This document shows positions 12,060 through 23,861 of a stretch of DNA of 64,000 nucleotides, piece after piece (position 1 is the stretch's first letter; every line of letters begins with the position of its first letter). The notes below the pieces were generated by a model. The model had not been told where the DNA came from. It saw only the letters and a list, made by a program, of their open reading frames with translations, and did no database searches. The position numbers were made by a program, and so were the translations under genes. Source of the DNA: Cryptomeria japonica (taxonomy: Eukaryota; Streptophyta; Pinopsida; Cupressales; Cupressaceae); NCBI RefSeq assembly GCF_030272615.1, contig NC_081415.1, forward strand, positions 508,574,873-508,638,872, in the 5' to 3' direction.

Positions 12060-12660
12060 TTGATATGATTGGATATAATTATGATGAGAAATGATGCAAA
12101 ATAAACAATTATCAACATAGATAGAGAAACACATAATTGTAGATCAAAATGTAAACTTAGATCTCGAAATGAGATATAGAGAGGAACTCATGTCTTAAAT
12201 TTGAGATTGAAAATATTAGACTATAAAGTAGGTGCCCTCATCCTATATGTGTCCTTGTTGGCTGAAGCTTCAAATCTTAGATCGGGAGGTTTTGTATATC
12301 ACTCCCTCCAAAATTTACTTCAAAAGTATTAGACTATGTAGGTAGCTAGATTAGTCCTAGGGTTTTTGCCCATTCAAAATCTAGAGCTATGTGTCTCAAT
12401 CTTCTCTACACAATTAAGCTACTTTCAATAGTTAGATCTTTAATCCACACAAAGATAGAGAAAATGTTGGGTTGCATAGGGGCTTGCCTAAGTCAAACCC
12501 TATGTAAGTGTTTCCACTTCTACACCAGTAATGATGGATGAAAGAGAGGTTACCGCTAGTAGGGTAGAGGCTAAAAACCTTAAGAAAATGATTGAATTGA
12601 CAAATGATACCTAGAAATGGAACTCCTTGCCTTGAATCCTCACACAAATCATGATGTTTC
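12060..12660 (-). repeat. Dispersed repeat, inverted relative to 59610-60490
   Basis: The reverse complement aligns piecewise with 59610-60490. Shared words include AAACATCATGATTTGTG, GTAGAAGTGGAAACACTTAC, GGGTTTGACTTAGG, TTTTCTCTATCT and GATATACAAAACCTCC. A third, shorter copy of the GTGGAAACAC...GGGTTTGA part lies at 13848-13930. No intact ORF. Confidence 0.7.
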
Positions 12661-14163
12661 TTAATAGGTGTAAATTCACGCGTTCATTCATGGAGGAACA
12701 TATAACTTGATCATGATTGCTAAACTTGTGTACTTGAATTGTTAACTTTAGATTTCTCGTCAATTTCCTTGAAGATTCTTGATTGAATGCTCAATTTGAG
12801 TGATAGGAATTGATAACTTGAAAGGGATAGATGTTCAAATATCGGAGGGAGTTGAATTTATACACAAATTACACCTTTCTAGGTTGAAATTTCAAAGACT
12901 GACATCAAGCAGCACTTTCACGCTCCTTAATTTCTCAACTGATATGATTTCAAATTTGGACACAATATTCTAAGAGACCAATGGCACTAGATGCCATAGT
13001 CCTAGCTATTTGCGATAAAATCAAGGTCTGTGAGCATAGGATTTTGCTTTACTTTTAGAAATGGTCATTAATTGAACATAATCAATCATGAACAAGGGCA
13101 TGAAGCACAACCACCAAAACCCAAAATGAGTATAAAATTATAGAAGGGTAAGTTGGTGTGAATGGGGTTATTGTAGTACTGTCATAAATCTCACCATGTG
13201 AATTTATGACACTCTCATGTTAGGCCCAATGTATTTATGATAAAATTCATAAGATATAATCATTTTGACAACAAGGATTTCAAAGGAAAAGAGTTAGAGC
13301 CTTTGGTCCAAATTTGGGATTGATTTGGCTAGACGATAGAATGCCATGCAGTTGTTTGCACGATGTGCAAATTTCCTAAAGAGGTTCTAGATTCAAATAG
13401 GTATATTCTACATCAGGCTTCTTTTTACATGTGACCCTTCTCTTGAGCATGTTGGATACGACTATTCCTGCTGGTTTTGAGCAATAACACTCATCTTTCT
13501 CATTTATTTTGCAACTCTTGCACTTTTGGATCTCTTGCTTTCACACTCATAGAAAAACTCTATCAAAATCTATACTCAAGATCACAACAACCAAGTCTTC
13601 TCTTTTTTGCAACAACAATATCATCTCTTGAGAGAAGGGTCTTTGTTGCATAACATTTTCATTTCTCTCTTATCTCTCATATCAATTGCATTGTAATATA
13701 ACATTTTTTATAAATCTCTAAATGTATTTATTATCTATTTGTTTTTAATCATTTCTCTCTCGTAATAGGGGTTTTACTCCATTAAGTATGGTTTGTTTCT
13801 ATTACACAATCTATTTATCATTTTATCTGATGTATCTATCTAGTTGTCAGTGGAGGTGGAAACACCGAAACGAGGGTTTGATTAAGGAAAACCCCCATAC
13901 AACCCCAACATTTTTCTCCATCTAAGTGTGTGTCGGTGGCAATAGGTGTATGGAGAATGAGGTCTTTGCAGGTGCAGTTTCTTGTATTTTTTGTTCTTTG
14001 GTTGTGTAAACGACGATGCAACATGTAGATGTCCCTGCAACATGCCACTGTCTAAGGCCGAGGCTTCACAAGGTTACAGATAATTTTTTTTTTTTGTGAG
14101 CTTTCTATTTTTGTAATCGGAATACTATCTTTATTCTGTATACTTATGTTATTCAATGCTTTC
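12661..14163. other. Noncoding, no recognised gene
   Basis: No supported coding sequence. A short copy of the 12060-12660 repeat lies at about 13848-13930. The rest is AT-rich without structure that I can name. Confidence 0.5.
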
Positions 14164-14497
14164 TGTATACACCAAAAAATGGTTTGGAGATAATTGATTA
14201 AGTACACAATTATTTAATTAATATACCCTTCCTAATTGATTAAATACACAAGTGATTTATTTAATCATCCCCTTTTATTCTTCTACTTATAAATAAATCT
14301 AAGGATTTGTTTGTATAGTTCATCTCAATAATCCCCCTTGATTAATTAATCAAAACTAATTAACTCTGCCCTATCAAATTCAATTCTTCTAATCCCATAA
14401 TTAATAAAACAAATTATATCAATTTGTTGAAGTTAATTATCCATTTTACAATTTGTTTAAATTTCTAAATTCAAATGAGAAAATGGCTCCTAATCGA
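14164..14497 (+). repeat. LTR B family, first ~330 bp (truncated copy)
   Basis: Starts TGTATACACC and aligns with the start of the full LTR at 36907-38078 through words such as AAATCTAAGGATTTRTTT and TTGATTAATTAATC. It stops where the LTR of element A begins at 14498, which fits truncation by that insertion. Confidence 0.75.
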
Positions 14498-15279
14498 TGC
14501 AGAGCATCCACACATTAACTTACCAATAAAGGGACAACCTATCCCAACTCACCTATCTAGTAGGTGTGTTCCTTCATTTAGGTGTTCTTACTCACAATTC
14601 ATCAACACCTTTCCTTACTAAGGACTCACAAAATCACAAATCATCCACCAACCTAAGGGTTATCATCCACACATTCTCATACTCCTTTCCTTGACCAAAC
14701 TCACAAGGTTCAACTCCTACATCAACCCTTCAAGTCTTCATGACACTCGGTTGCCTAGACTCATTCCAATGGTCTTAAACACATCATTTGAATAGTCTTA
14801 GGTAAACACAATACTCTTGTTTTTGAGACACACTTACAAATACTCCCAACATTCCTAGACAAGGCTCTCTCTACACCCTCCCAACCACCCAAGAAAACAT
14901 CATAACACCTTGCTGTCTCAACTCTGTTCATAGGGACAAAATTCAACTTTTAGGACAGTCATGTACAAGACGGGGACAATCACGTTTTGAGGGATCATTC
15001 TTTACTCTAAACCCTTTAAATGCAATCCATGATGATGGGGAATATTCCTATTACCCCCCCTAACTTCCAAGTTAGCCCCAAATCCACTCTAAAGCATGTA
15101 AAGTGTACAAATTTAAGTCACTGTCAAATTGTGACAGTCAAGCATAAGGTTTAGGACAACCAAGAGTATTTAATTTCTTTGGCTTGTTCAAGGTTACCAA
15201 TGTTGAGTCCATGTCCTTAGACACTCCACACACCCTTATATGACTTCAACACCCTTTAAAGGCTCTCACCTTAGGGTTA

Positions 15280-15303
15280 GTGCAGGATCATGGGGGGCCA
15301 AAA
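15280..15303 (+). repeat. Left terminal inverted repeat of the 17.8-kb element
   Basis: Begins GTGCAGGATCATGG and ends GCCAAAA. It matches the reverse complement of 33088-33111 at 21 of 24 positions, by eye. Confidence 0.75.
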
Positions 15304-15418
15304 AGTGGTGATGTGAAAAAAATAACCTTCTCCACTCGCCTAAAAATGCGAAAATCCGTGTTGACTTTTTGCTTGGTCTGGGTGTCAGAACACCTTGGCA
15401 TGGTAAACACCTAAGCAA

Positions 15419-15690
15419 ATCGGATATGGGATATCCAATTTTTATTTGTAATTTTAAATTAAAAAATAAATTATATAATATATAATGAAATATAATAATA
15501 TATTATATATTACATATTATATAATATATAATATATTATTATATTATATTATATATTATTAGATTCTACAATATAATATTATATTATTTAATATAATTAT
15601 ATATTATATAATATATTATTATATTATTATATTTTAGAATCTAATATGGTGGTAAAAAAGGAGGGTATAAGTGGACACTTTTTTTTTCTT
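15419..15690. repeat. GATATC site plus TA-rich block and AAGTGGACAC (left arm, outer)
   Basis: GGATATCCAATTTTTAT, then about 170 bp of TA-rich sequence (15465-15640), then AAGTGGACAC near 15671. The same order occurs inverted at about 20826-21180 (GTGTCCACTT, TA block, then a GATATCCAATTTT end). Array 1 is therefore bracketed by inverted modules. Confidence 0.6.
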
Positions 15691-16485
15691 CTGAAATCAG
15701 GTGAACCTGAACTTGGAGGCAAAATTTGAAAGTCATCCACTCAAGATATGAAGATAATCAAAGAACAAATATTATATTACTCTGAATCTAGTTTCCAAAC
15801 TACTAAACTTTTTAAAAATTGGATAAGATTAAGGGGGTCAAATCCTTCGCGCACGAAAAACAAACCCTGATTTTTTCAGAAAAATATAACATAGTGTCTA
15901 ACGTGCACATCAAAAAAGTCATATTTAGATTTAGTATTTTGACAAATCCTTTGGCAGAAAGATAGTTAAGAGTGAGCACTAGAAGATGTTTATTTTTTTG
16001 CAATTTTTTGTTGAGTATTTTTTTTATGATTTTTTCGATAGAGCACATCCTGAAAATTAGGTACCTGTTCATGCACGAAGCATAAGTTGCACTAAAAAAA
16101 TCGAAAATGCAATTTTTTTTTTTAAATTGTAAAGAATCAAGTTCACTACAATAATATATAAATGTTTTAAAATTTGGATAATTATATCAAAAGTTATTAA
16201 AAAAATGGTGCACGTATGTCTGTGAGAACTATGGAGACACTGGTAAAAGAAATTCAATAATAATATGTTATTGTTGTTCAAATTTTTAAAAAATTATATG
16301 GTTAGAAAGCTCAGAAGATGGGTGAAAATATGGTGGAAATTTTAGAAATACCCACTTGATGATGACAAAGTCGAGAAACCAAGTTGATAAAATAAAACAT
16401 GCCAAAAAAAAGGGAAATGGAGGGAAATCAAACTTCCAAACCGTAGCTTTGTCATCCAGGCCTATTTCCAAGCCTAAACAGACAA
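15691..16485. other. AT-rich spacer in the left arm
   Basis: No coding sequence supported; poly-A/T runs only. Confidence 0.4.
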
Positions 16486-16645
16486 AAGTGCGTACGGGGT
16501 ACCTGTGGTATAAAAAGCACGTACGAGGTACTTATGGTGTAAGAAGCGCGCACGTTCTATCTTTACTATAAAAAACGCGTACGTGCTATTTGTACTATAA
16601 AAAGCGTGTGCACGCTATTTTTACTATAAATAGCACGTACGGGCT
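16486..16645. repeat. ~29-bp tandem repeat rich in CGTACG
   Basis: About six units ending in TACTATAAAA or a variant, each starting with an alternating purine-pyrimidine core such as GCACGTACG, GCGCGCACG, CGCGTACG or GTGTGCACG. A related CGTACG/GCATACGC-rich island lies at 20655-20800 on the other side of array 1. Confidence 0.75.
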
Positions 16646-16679
16646 AAGTTTGTTAAATTTTGGGAGTGTGTATAATATG

Positions 16680-16920
16680 CTATTGTATATATATAATATG
16701 TGTATATACATATAATATATAATTTATATATAATATACAAAATAAAAAATATATAATATTTATATATATATGTATGTATATAATATTTATTTATATTTAT
16801 ATATGTATGTATATAATAATATATAATATATTAAATATATATACACATATGTGTGTATGTATGTGTAGGTCTCTCTCTCTCTCTCTCTCACTCTCTCTCT
16901 CTCTCTCCACTCTCTTCCTC
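16680..16920. repeat. TA-rich block followed by a (CT)n run
   Basis: A TATATA/ATAATA low-complexity block (16680-16860), then a CT run interrupted by single A's (16871-16916). It forms the outer border of array 1. Confidence 0.9.
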
Positions 16921-17094
16921 TCCCTCCAATATATCTTCTTTTTGTTTGCATATATAAGGTGATAAGAAGATTGACAAGGTGGTCGGTTTTCTTATTCTTT
17001 TTAAAGAAGATAGGATATAAAGTAGAACGTTTGAAGAAAATGAACGTATTGGTTTCTTTGGATCATGTGGATGTGTTGGTTGGATAATATTTAT

Positions 17095-19645
17095 GGGTCA
17101 TATGGTGTAGTAAGGGGTCTTATGGTGTATTATAACCCCTTAGGTGTTGTTATGGGTCATATGGTGTTCTATGATCCTTTAGGACACCATATGACCCCTT
17201 AGGACTCCATATGGTGTCGTTATGGGTCATATGGTGTCCTAAAGGGTCATATGGTATTCTATGACCCCTTAGGATACCATATGATCCCTTACATGTCATT
17301 AGAGGTCATATTGTTTCCTAAGAGGTCATATGGTGTCCTATGACCCCTTAGGACACCATATGACCCCTTAACACACCATACGGCCCATAATGACACCATA
17401 TGGTGACCTAAGGGGTCATAGGATGTCATATGACCCCTCAGGGCACCATACAGCCCATAAAAACACCATATGGTGTCCTAAAGGGTCATTTGGTGTTTTA
17501 TGACCCCTTAGGACACTATTTGGTGTCTTTATAGGTCCTATGACCCCTTAGAATACCATATGACCCCTTAGATGTTGTTAGGGGTCGTGTTGTGTTCTAA
17601 GGACCTCATATGGTGTCTTATGAGCCATTAGGACACCATATGGTATCGTTATGTGTCTTATATTGTCGTATGACCCCTAGGACACCTTATGACCACTTAG
17701 GACACCATATGGTGTCATTAGGGGTCATATGGTGTCCTAAGGGGTCATATGGTCTCCTACGACCCCTTAGGACACTATTTGACCCCTTAGGACTCCATAT
17801 GGTGTGATTGTCGGTCGTATGGTGTCCTAAGAGGTCATATAGTGTTTTATGATCCCTTAGGACACCATTTGGTGTCATTATGGGTTGTATGGTGTGCTAA
17901 GGGGTCATATGGTTTCTTATGACCCCTTAGGACTCCATATTACCTCTTATGTTTCGTTATGGGTCATATGGTGTCCTAACGGGTCATATGGTATTCTATG
18001 ATCCCTTAGAACACCATATGATCCCTTAGGACTCCATATGGTGTCGTTACGGGTCATATGGTGTCCTAAAGGGTCATATGGTATTCTATGACCTCTTAGG
18101 ACACCATATGATCCCTTAGGTGTCATTAGAGGTCATATTGTTTCATAAGAGGTCATATGGTGTCCTATGACCCCTTAGGACACCATATGACACCTTAAGA
18201 CACCATACGACCCATAAAGACATCATATGGTGTCCTAAGGGGTCATAGGATGCCATATGACCCCTCAAGATACTATACGACCCATAACAACACCATATGG
18301 TTCCCTAAAGGGTCATATGGTGTTCTATGACCCCTTAGGATACTATTTGGCATCATTATAGGTCCTATGGTGTTCGAATGGATCATATAGTGTCATATGA
18401 CCCCTTAGGATACCATATGACCCCTTAGATGTTGTTAGGGGTCGTATTGTGTTCTAAGGGTCATATGGTGTCTTATAAGCCATTAGAACGCCATATGGTA
18501 TTGTTATGTGTCTTATGTTGTCGTATGACCCCTAGGACACCTTATGACAACTTAGGATACCATATGGTGTCATTAGGGATCATATGGTGTCCTAAGGCGT
18601 CATATGGTCTCCTACGACCCCTTAGGACTCCATATGGTGTCATTATGGGTCGTATGATGTCCTAAGAGGTCATATAGTGTTTTATGACCCCTTAGGATAC
18701 CATTTGGTGTCATTATGGGTTGTATGGTGTGCTAAGGGGTCATATGGTGTCTTATAACCCTTTAGGACTCCATATGACCTCTTACATGTCATTATGGGTC
18801 ATATGGTGTTCTAACGGGTCATATGGTGTTCTATGATCCCTTAGGACTCCATATGGTGTCATTATGGGTCGTATGGTGTCCTAAAGGGTCATATGGTATT
18901 CTATGACCTCCTAGGACATCATATGATCCCTTAGGTGTCATTAGAGGTCATATTGTTTCCTAAGAGGTCATATGGTGTCCTATTACCCCTTAGGACACCA
19001 TATGATCCCTTAAGACACTATATGACCCATAACAACATCATATGGTGTCCTAAGGGGTCATAGCATGCCATATGACCCCACAGGATACCATACGACCCAT
19101 AACACCACCATATGGTGCCCAAAAGGGTCATATGGTGTTATATCACCCGTTAGGACACTATTTGGCATCATTATAGGTCCTATGGTATTCTAAGGAATCA
19201 TATAGTGTCCTATGACCCCTTAGATGTTGTTAGGGGTCGTATTGCATTCTAAGGGTCATATGGTGTCCAATGACCCATTGGACACCATATGGTATCGTTA
19301 TGTGTCTGGTGGTGTCGTATGACCCCTAGGACACCATATGGTGTCATTAGGGGTCATATGGTATCCTAAGGGATCATATGGTCTCCTACAACCCCTTAAG
19401 ACTCCATATGGTGTCCTTATCGGTCGTTTAGTGTCCTAAGAGGTCATATAGTGTTTTATGACCCCTTAGGATACCATTTGGTGTCATTATGAGTCGTATG
19501 GTGTGCTAAGGGGTCATATGATGTCTTATGACCCCTTAGGACTTCATTTGACCTCTTATGTGTCGTTATGGGTCATATGGTGTCCTATGACCCCTTAGGA
19601 AACATGCATGGATCCCTAGGATACCATATGACCCCTAAGAATACC
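17095..19645. repeat. Array 1: 20-bp motif in both orientations (palindromic satellite)
   Basis: About 2.55 kb built from TATGACCCCTTAGGACACCA and its reverse complement, on the order of 120 units with point variants (CATTA, CGTTA, ACATGTCATTA forms). Because units of opposite orientation abut, many 40-bp near-perfect palindromes form around CATATG centres. A higher-order period of about 0.8 kb is visible: TCATTAGAGGTCATATTGTT occurs near 17288, 18123 and 18937, and GATGTTGTTAGGGG near 17571, 18428 and 19222. Noncoding; ORFs across it are by-products of the repeat. Bidirectional subterminal repeats bind transposase in En/Spm-type elements; that role here is inference. Confidence 0.9.
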
Positions 19646-19649
19646 TTTT

Positions 19650-20270
<621 letters not shown>

Positions 20271-20654
20271 AGATAGAGAGATACCCGAGAGAGGGAAGAA
20301 GGTAGAGAGGGAGATGCCTAAGAGACAAAAAGGTAGGGGTTAAGGAAGAGAGAGGGGGAATGTAGGGAAGAGATGAGAGACATAATGCTGATATGAGCAT
20401 GAAGATTACTGAAATTTGACTAAGTCTAAAATTTATAAGAATACTCAAAAAACTAGAATCTGCATTATAACTCTTAGAGATCTGGAACCACTCTCAAACA
20501 TCCTAACAATATATACATAAAGTATAACTTTAAGTGTAAGAAAGATAAAAGACAAAGAGAAATATCACTTATACTTAAATGTTATATTTTATGGATATAT
20601 CCTACTGAAAAACCTAATGCAATGCTAAGTGAATTGCATTTTATTGACAGACAG

Positions 20655-20800
20655 AACCGCGTATGCGATTAGTATGCTTTAAACCGCATACGCAGTTAGT
20701 ATGTTTTAAACCGTGCATGCAGTTTAGCTTTGGTTAGGCTCGACAAAATGAGCCTAAACGTGTACGGGGTTCTTTAAATTTGAAATACCTCGTACGCGTT
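20655..20800. repeat. CGTACG/GCATACGC island
   Basis: Three diverged units of the type ACCGCATACGC...TTAGTATG, then CGTACGCG at about 20790. Its composition and position mirror the 16486-16645 tandem on the outer side of array 1. Confidence 0.55.
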
Positions 20801-20825
20801 TTGGTGTTTTTCATGTGTTTTTTTT

Positions 20826-21262
20826 GGTGTGTCCACTTTTCTGACCATCATCTTTGTGCACTTACCCTATTATATAATATATAATGTAATAATATATTAT
20901 ATCATTATATAATATAATATATCATTATATAATATAATAATATATTATATTAGATATATTATAATATAATAATATATTATAATATAATAATATATTATAT
21001 AATACGTATTATATAATATATAATATAATATGATATTATATATTATATAATACGTATTATATAATATATTATTATATAATATGTATTATATAATATATTA
21101 TTATATAATACGTATTATATAATATAATGTTATTTTAAAATAATTTAAGTATAAAAATCAGATATCCAATTTTCTGAGACAATATATTTGGACTGTGATA
21201 GCCCGTGAGTTATTTTTAACCCACGGGCTGCACGATTTTTGGGAATCCGATATCCGGTTTTT
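20826..21262. repeat. GTGTCCACTT, TA block, GATATC sites and a hairpin
   Basis: GTGTCCACTT near 20832, a TA-rich block at 20867-21125, GATATCCAATTTT near 21160, a stem-loop at 21200-21229 (AGCCCGTG pairing with CACGGGCT across a 14-base loop), then CCGATATCCGGTTTTT near 21246-21262. The first part is an inverted copy of 15419-15690. The last site is mirrored near 28884-28900. Confidence 0.6.
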
Positions 21263-21473
21263 CGCCCAAAAATTGCTAAAAAATACATTGAAAGGTAATA
21301 TTTTTATTGTTTTCAATCATTTTCATTCAATTTTTGTATTTTTTTAAATGTTTATTTGTTTTTTCATTGGAAATATGGTTTTTTTTCATGAAAACTAGGT
21401 TTTTTAAAATCAAATACAAAATTGTTTAAATTTGTTAACTAAATTCAATTGTTTACATTCAATTAGGTTAAAA

Positions 21474-23400
21474 ATGGGGGATAACAATGAAAACATTGAT
21501 CAACCACAACCGCAACAACCAAACCCTCCTTTGCCAAACCCCCCCTGAATTCAGGATTTAATCACACAAAATTTGAACGAATTGAGGGGGATTGCAGTAT
21601 ATCGTAGGATCCCTCACATAAACCCAATGTTTGATCCTCTCACATTGATCATAAAGAGTATGGAAATCATGATTGAGGAGCACAATGCCGCTCTTTTGTG
21701 GCGAGATTCTATGAGGGAACAATATGCGAATGGATTGTCCTATAAGGAGATCAAGGATCTCGAGATATCCAAAGCCACTATCGCCTCATTGTTTGTGAAT
21801 CCTCGCACTGGTCAACCCGTAGACCCCAAAAAAACAAAACTTTCTATTAAATGGTGCACAAATGATGGTATTGTGAAAAAATTTTGGGATCGTTGGTGGA
21901 TGGTTTTTGACAAACCACCCAACAACAATCTTGATGTCCCCTTCTACTTCATAAAAAAATTGTATGTTGAGTTTGTTTTAGGAAAACATGTGAACTACTT
22001 TGACATCCAACCTTTCCAAGGTGTGGGTTTAGGTATCCCCCAAAATAGACCTGGGGCAGTCAGAGTAGGCCAGGGCCCATATGTCCCCCCTCCTCCTATT
22101 GATCTTCCACCTTCAGTGCAACATCCTGATATCATTTGTGAGGTGACATCACAGACCATATCGGCTATTCACTCTTTGAGTAGCCTTTTGGTTTCTCAGG
22201 CTGGGTCAGTAGCTCAACCTACTTTTGATGGTAGCGGTGCATCCGGTGGCGCTGACACATCATCCTCAGCTCCACACATTTGCGTGCCACATAGTTGTGT
22301 CATGTGTCGGAGCATATGCTTGGGTCCAGTTGGACAACCTGTTGATCCTCCTATGGACAGTACAGATTATGAGGTGCATGAGATGCATGATGCACCAAAT
22401 GTTATGACACAGACTAGAGGATACCTTGGGGAGTCCTCACATGCTAGAGGCAAGGATGCACCGTCATCATACATTGATGATGTAGTGGTAATATTTATAT
22501 TTTCAGAGTTCATGCTATATTTTAAATAAACATTTATAATCTAGATAGTATTAAGTACTAATTTTTATTTACATGGTCTATTTAACAGTTGATGACTGAG
22601 GAGGAGTTGAAATAGATTCAGGAGGGCACCTCGATGACCATTTCATTTGGCCTTGAAAGCTTGACGGTACATATATTATTGCACCTAGTTGTTTGTATTT
22701 TATTGTACACACATGCTCATGATTTATATTGGTATTAATTAGATTATGTAGTAACTTGCATGTATATCTTATTTTACTCTTGTAGGGCACAAGCAGCACG
22801 AGTGCGGGGCAATGTGATTTAGGATTTGGTAGTGCAGTTGGAGACAAAGGAAAGGTAATTGAATGCAAATATGATTGAATGAATAGTTTAAATAACTTAT
22901 AATGATTATACACGTCTAGACATAGATTGATAGTTTCATATGCTTGTTGTGTATATCTACAAAGAATTCTTGGCTTCACATCCTTGTTGACTACACCCAG
23001 TATACCTAGAGATGATGAAGAAGAAGAGATGCCTCAAGTACATGTGTGTTTATTTTATTTTGTGTTTAGTAGATATAATTTGTTATTATCAGTGATAATT
23101 ATATGATAACTTGTATCAATGTCATGTTTGTGAACATATGTAGGTTGTGTATGAAAATATTGAAAACATACCTCCTCTACCAAAGACATACATCAAGAGT
23201 CCTGCAAAGCCGAAGAGAAAACGCAGAGATGAAATAAACAAGAATAATTCAATTATAGTTCATTTTTATGTTAACTTTTCGAATTTGAGTTATATAATAT
23301 AATGAATATTAATCGTGGTTTGTTTTTTCTTGTGCATGATCCTTCAATGCCGAGCAGTGTAGCGAAGAGGATCGATTTTGATGATCCATCAACAACTTAG
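21474..23400 (+). pseudogene. ORF 1 of the 17.8-kb element: unknown multi-exon protein, damaged
   Basis: An ATG at 21474 opens a Gln/Pro/Asn-rich start. An in-frame TGA at 21546-21548 breaks it, after which the frame runs open to 22487 (about 310 codons). Phase-0 exons then follow with good borders: 22589-22666 (containing an in-frame TAG) and 22786-22854. Probable further exons lie near 23001-23038, at 23144 onward (with a basic KPKRKRR run like a nuclear signal) and ending at a TAG at 23398-23400. Around residues 90-115, GLSYKEIKDLEISKATIASL resembles a helix-turn-helix. A Pro-rich tract follows near residue 200. No known transposase domain is recognised. It is convergent with ORF 2. A DNA-binding role is inference from the HTH-like and basic segments. 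Confidence 0.55.
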
Positions 23401-23861
23401 GATGTTATAGATAGTTTGGGATGCTTACATGTCTAGTTGGCATGTATATTTTGTATATGGACATACATTCACGTATATAGACATACATTTTGTGTGAGTT
23501 GGCATTTATGCCATATTTGTGTATGGACATACATTTGTAATCATTTGACATTTTCATATATACATAAGTTGATATTTGATCATATAAATTGTTGCTCATC
23601 TGTGCATGGTGTTATCATGGAATTCTTTAATCTTCATTCCAATAATTAACAATGGTTAATAATGGTTATTTAATGAACAATACAATTCATTTCATTTCAT
23701 CGTAAGTGTTGTTTGTATAATGAACAATACAATTCATTTAATGAACAATACAATACAATTCATTTAATGAACAATGCAATTCATGGACAATACAACTCAT
23801 GGACAATACACTTCATTTAATGAACAATAATTGATACAATTCATTATTACCTTATGCATGC

